DNA from: Hyphomonas johnsonii MHS-2
Lineage (GTDB): Bacteria > Pseudomonadota > Alphaproteobacteria > Caulobacterales > Hyphomonadaceae
Length of the DNA: 64,000 nucleotides
Direction: 5' to 3'
Assembly: GCF_000685275.1 (NCBI RefSeq)
Contig: NZ_ARYK01000005.1
Span: 186,001-250,000 of the forward strand
Under the pieces are notes generated by a model. The model was not told where the DNA came from. It did no database searches and saw only the letters and a list, made by a program, of their open reading frames with translations. The position numbers and the translations under genes were made by a program. Each line of letters opens with the position of its first letter. Within the stretch, counting starts at the first letter, position 1. Below, piece by piece: positions 61,037 through 64,000 of this stretch.

Positions 61037-62434
61037 ATGGCCGGCAAGACACTTTATGACAAGATTTGGGACGCGCATGTCGCGCATACGGACGACAGTT
61101 CCGGCGAGAGCCTGCTCTATATCGACCTGCACCTGATCCATGAAGTGACGACGCCGCAGGCTTTTGACGGGTTGAAGACAGCGGGTCGCACGGTGCGCCG
61201 CCCCGACCTGACGCTGGCCGTGGCCGACCATAATACGCCGACCGAGGGCCAGGCGCTCGGCATGGCCGGTGTCACCGATCCCGAAGCCCGCAACCAGCTG
61301 GAGACGCTGACCCGGAATGTCGCTGAATACGGCATCGAATATTTCCCGATGGGCGATATCCGCAACGGTATCGTGCATGTCGTGGGGCCCGAACAGGGCC
61401 GCACACAGCCCGGCATGACGATTGTCTGCGGTGACAGCCATACCTCGACGCACGGGGCGTTCGGCGCACTGGCGCACGGTGTCGGAACTTCCGAAGTCGA
61501 GCATGTTCTCGCCACGCAGACCCTGCGGGCACGCAAGATGAAGAACCTGGCGATCGACGTATCCGGCCAGCTGCGCGAGGACGTGACGGCGAAAGACCTG
61601 GCGCTGCACATCATCGCCCAGATCGGCACGGCCGGCGGCACCGGCTATGTCATGGAATATCGCGGCGAAGCGGTCGAAGCCCTGTCGATGGAAGGGCGCA
61701 TGACGCTCTGCAACCTGTCGATTGAGGGCGGCGCCCGGGCTGGCCTGATCGCGCCGGACGAAAAGACGCTGGAATACATGAAGGGCCGCCCGGCCAGCCC
61801 GAAGGCGGGTGCCTGGGACTATGCCGTCTCCTACTGGAAGACACTGTATTCGGACGCCGACGCCCATTGGGACCGTATCGTGGAGATCGACGGCCCGTCG
61901 GTCGAGCCGACGGTGACATGGGGCACCAGCCCGGGCCAGGCGATCCCCGTGTCCGGCATCATCCCCGACCCGAAGACGATTGCCGATCCGTCGATCCGCG
62001 CGGCCGTGGAGCGGGCGCTCGACTATATGGGGCTGGAAGGCGGCACGCCGATTGCCGGTACGCCGGTGCAGCGCGTGTTCATCGGCTCGTGCACCAACAG
62101 CCGGATCGAAGACCTGCGCGCCGCCGCCGGGATTGCCAAGGGCAACAAGGTGGCTGACGGCGTGCGGGCGATGATCGTGCCGGGCTCGGGCCTGGTGCGG
62201 GCACAGGCGGAGGAAGAGGGCCTCGACCTGGTGTTCATGGAGGCGGGATTTGAATGGCGCGAGCCGGGCTGTTCCATGTGCCTCGGCATGAACCCGGACA
62301 CCCTGTCGCCGGGCGAACGCTGCGCCTCGACCTCGAACCGCAATTTCGAAGGCCGCCAGGGCCGCGGGGGGCGTACCCACCTGATGAGTCCGGCGCTTGC
62401 CGCGCGGGCGGCGATAACCGGCGTGATCGGCTGA
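61037..62434 (+). CDS. leuC: 3-isopropylmalate dehydratase large subunit
   Basis: A 465-residue aconitase-family enzyme of leucine synthesis, converting 2- to 3-isopropylmalate. The [4Fe-4S] cluster Cys are in [14 protein letters not shown] and [37 protein letters not shown] is the conserved central block. Length is normal. The small subunit leuD, usually next to it, is not within the window; a GST gene follows instead. Confidence 0.97.
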   Translation: MAGKTLYDKIWDAHVAHTDDSSGESLLYIDLHLIHEVTTPQAFDGLKTAGRTVRRPDLTLAVADHNTPTEGQALGMAGVTDPEARNQLETLTRNVAEYGIEYFPMGDIRNGIVHVVGPEQGRTQPGMTIVCGDSHTSTHGAFGALAHGVGTSEVEHVLATQTLRARKMKNLAIDVSGQLREDVTAKDLALHIIAQIGTAGGTGYVMEYRGEAVEALSMEGRMTLCNLSIEGGARAGLIAPDEKTLEYMKGRPASPKAGAWDYAVSYWKTLYSDADAHWDRIVEIDGPSVEPTVTWGTSPGQAIPVSGIIPDPKTIADPSIRAAVERALDYMGLEGGTPIAGTPVQRVFIGSCTNSRIEDLRAAAGIAKGNKVADGVRAMIVPGSGLVRAQAEEEGLDLVFMEAGFEWREPGCSMCLGMNPDTLSPGERCASTSNRNFEGRQGRGGRTHLMSPALAARAAITGVIG

Positions 62435-62533
62435 TCCTGCGGCCGCGACGGCAATCGGGCGATTTCCGAATTGGCGATTTCAAAGGACCGCAAGACCGGC
62501 CATATTGCCGGCCTCAATCAAAGGGTTTTTCCA

Positions 62534-63169
62534 ATGGCACGTTACACGCTCCACGGGATGTTTGCGTCCGGCCCGACCTACAAGGTCGGCCTGATGCTGC
62601 GCCTGACAAAGACGCCGTTCGACTATGAACATGTCGACCTGCGCTCCGGCGCGCACAAGGCGGATGCGTTCCTCGCCAAGAACCGCTACGGGCAGGTGCC
62701 GGTGCTTGAAGACGACGAGAAGGACATGTGCCTGTGCCAGTCGTCCGTGATTCTCGATTACCTCGCTGACGAGACCGGCCAGTTCGGCGGCAAGGACCGG
62801 GCCGAGCGCCTGCGGGCCCGCGAATGGCAATTATGGGGTGCAGGCCAGCTAACGACCGGTATCTACCGCACGCGTGCCCTGAAACTCGGCTTCTTCAATT
62901 TCAACGAGCAGGTGGCCGAGGCCAACCTGAATGCGGCGACCGGCGCGCTGCGGGAACTGAACGGCCTGCTGGAGGGCCGCGACTGGCTGGTCGGCGCCGC
63001 GCCGACCATCGCCGATATCGATATTTACGGCATTGCCGCCTACTCCGGTGAAGCGGTCATAGACCTTGCAGCCTACCCGCATCTTCGGCGCTGGATGGGC
63101 CGGGTCGAGGCGCTGCCTGGCTACAAGGGCATCGCCGACTGCCTGCCGAAGGAGACGGTTGCCGCGTGA
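62534..63169 (+). CDS. Glutathione S-transferase
   Basis: A 211-residue classical GST. RYTLHGMFASGPTYKVGLML opens the thioredoxin domain, GQVPVLEDD the cis-Pro loop, and CLCQSSVILDYLADETGQFGG the glutathione gamma-glutamyl site; the C-terminal domain ends with APTIADIDIYGIAAYSGE. The 99 bases before it contain the small inverted repeat CCGGC/GCCGG but no gene. Overlaps the VOC gene by four bases (GTGA). Confidence 0.92.
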   Translation: MARYTLHGMFASGPTYKVGLMLRLTKTPFDYEHVDLRSGAHKADAFLAKNRYGQVPVLEDDEKDMCLCQSSVILDYLADETGQFGGKDRAERLRAREWQLWGAGQLTTGIYRTRALKLGFFNFNEQVAEANLNAATGALRELNGLLEGRDWLVGAAPTIADIDIYGIAAYSGEAVIDLAAYPHLRRWMGRVEALPGYKGIADCLPKETVAA

Positions 63170-64000
63170 TCACCGGACTGGACCATATTGTCCTCGTCTG
63201 CCCGGAGATCGCCTCCGCGACGGAGGCCTATGTGCAGCTGCTTGGCCGGGCGCCGGACTGGCAGGCGACCGGCGACGGGGCGGCGACTGCGCTGTTCCGG
63301 GTCGCCAATACAGCGCTGGAACTGATGGGGCCTGATGGCGAGGGGCCGGTTGCCGACCGGTTGCGGGAGATTCTCGCAGCCGACGGACCGGGCCTGAAAA
63401 GCCTCGCCTTCCGGGCCCGCGATATCGAGCATGCCCATCACCGGCTGACGCGCCGCGGCCTGAAACCGCAGGACATTGTGCCCGGTGAAAGCCGGAACAA
63501 GGCTGACGGCCAAGTCCGCGACTGGCGGCGTTTCCGGTGCGATGATGCCGAGACGGCGGGCGTAAGGACCTTCCTGATCGAACACTTGACGGGCGCGCCC
63601 TCACCCCAGCCGGCGCCAGCCGATGCGGTCGGCGCCCTCGACCATATTGTCATCAACACGCCGAACCCGGACCGGGCAGCCGCGCTCTATGGTGCGCGCC
63701 TGGGACTCGACATGGCGCTCGATCGTACAGCCGAGCAATGGAAGACGCGGTTCCTGTTCTTCCGGACGGGAAACCTGACATTCGAGGTCATCCACCGGCT
63801 GGGCGAAACGCACGACCCGGCCGGCCCGGATTCGATCTGGGGCCTGACCTGGCTGGTCGAGGACCTTGACGCTGCCCACGCGCGCCTGACGGCCGCCGGG
63901 CGCGACGTGTCCGAGGCGCGGAAAGGCCGCAAGCCGGGCAGCCGCGTGTTCACGGTCCGCGACGGCACGCTCGGCGTGCCCACCCTGTTCATTTCGCACC
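63166..64000 (+). CDS. VOC-superfamily protein, cut by window end
   Basis: Starts at GTG 63166, overlapping the GST stop, with AAGGAG 11 bases upstream, and stays open to the window end (278 codons seen). Two glyoxalase-like units are visible: GLDHIVLVCPEIASATEAYV from residue 4 and ALDHIVINTPNPDRAAALYG from about 157, each with the first metal-ligand His. Such tandem VOC proteins are dioxygenase or lyase-like enzymes; function unknown. Coupling with the GST suggests joint action on a glutathione or aromatic substrate. Confidence 0.85.
   Translation, partial: MITGLDHIVLVCPEIASATEAYVQLLGRAPDWQATGDGAATALFRVANTALELMGPDGEGPVADRLREILAADGPGLKSLAFRARDIEHAHHRLTRRGLKPQDIVPGESRNKADGQVRDWRRFRCDDAETAGVRTFLIEHLTGAPSPQPAPADAVGALDHIVINTPNPDRAAALYGARLGLDMALDRTAEQWKTRFLFFRTGNLTFEVIHRLGETHDPAGPDSIWGLTWLVEDLDAAHARLTAAGRDVSEARKGRKPGSRVFTVRDGTLGVPTLFISH

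Noticed and set aside
59933-62380. 815-codon open frame on the minus strand across the epimerase and leuC
   Set aside because: Antisense to two well-recognised genes; its length is a by-product of high GC and codon bias, and its translation matches no family.
62435-62533. Search for leuD or a leader RNA between leuC and the GST gene
   Set aside because: Only a short CCGGC/GCCGG repeat and no open frame or leader-like structure.

Overview
The window reads as chromosomal DNA of a GC-rich, dimorphic-type alphaproteobacterium of the Caulobacter/Hyphomonas kind, probably Hyphomonadaceae (an inference). Support comes from the gene order leuS-lptE-holA / parB-parA-rsmG-mnmG-mnmE-rho-hemJ-hemH-hemE / ppsR-maf-aroE-coaE-dnaQ, from cell-cycle genes of this class (trcR/DUF1013, rcdA/DUF1465, an ntrZ-like gene), and from perfect CtrA-type boxes (TTAA-N7-TTAAC) and clustered GANTC methylation sites. 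I saw no insertion sequence, phage, CRISPR array, rRNA or tRNA; it looks like core chromosome.

The central landmark is a probable replication origin at 19322-19668, the only gene-free stretch over 300 bases. It lies between hemE and ppsR, where the Caulobacter origin lies, and holds two CtrA-type boxes, five GANTC sites, weak DnaA-like boxes and an AT-rich side. All genes from 9.7 to 19.3 kb run leftward and nearly all from 19.7 to 26.3 kb run rightward, away from it. About 7 kb to the left are parA, parB and two perfect 16-bp parS sites buried in the coding sequences of rsmG and mnmG. The window therefore carries origin and centromere together.

Layout. 1-9.7 kb: a partial response regulator, an L,D-transpeptidase, a PLP-binding protein and a TenI/ThiE-like protein with overlapping divergent starts, a transporter-like membrane protein, an ntrZ-like gene behind a CtrA-type box, a porin, then DUF3576-leuS-lptE-holA. 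9.7-19.3 kb: segregation, tRNA modification, Rho and late heme synthesis. 19.7-26.3 kb: ppsR-maf-aroE-coaE-dnaQ with ATGA overlaps, secB, a Tim44-domain protein, mltA and an Smr protein. 26.3-29 kb: trcR, a quinone oxidoreductase, DUF1192 and rcdA. 29-46.5 kb: mixed metabolic and envelope genes, including hsp20 behind a ROSE-like RNA thermometer and a lipoprotein methyltransferase. 46.6-58.9 kb: the ffh-aroQ-rpsP-rimM-trmD-rplS translation cluster, interrupted by two secreted beta/gamma-crystallin-type genes and by an unfamiliar three-gene group (coiled-coil membrane protein, VWA lipoprotein, CxxC membrane protein). 58.9-64 kb: LysR/reductase pair, leuC, GST and a VOC protein cut by the window end.

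The best candidates for something undescribed are the three-gene group at 54200-56929, which has a near-consensus CtrA box in front and a 14-bp-stem inverted repeat inside, and the crystallin pair, each with two inverted repeats in its leader.
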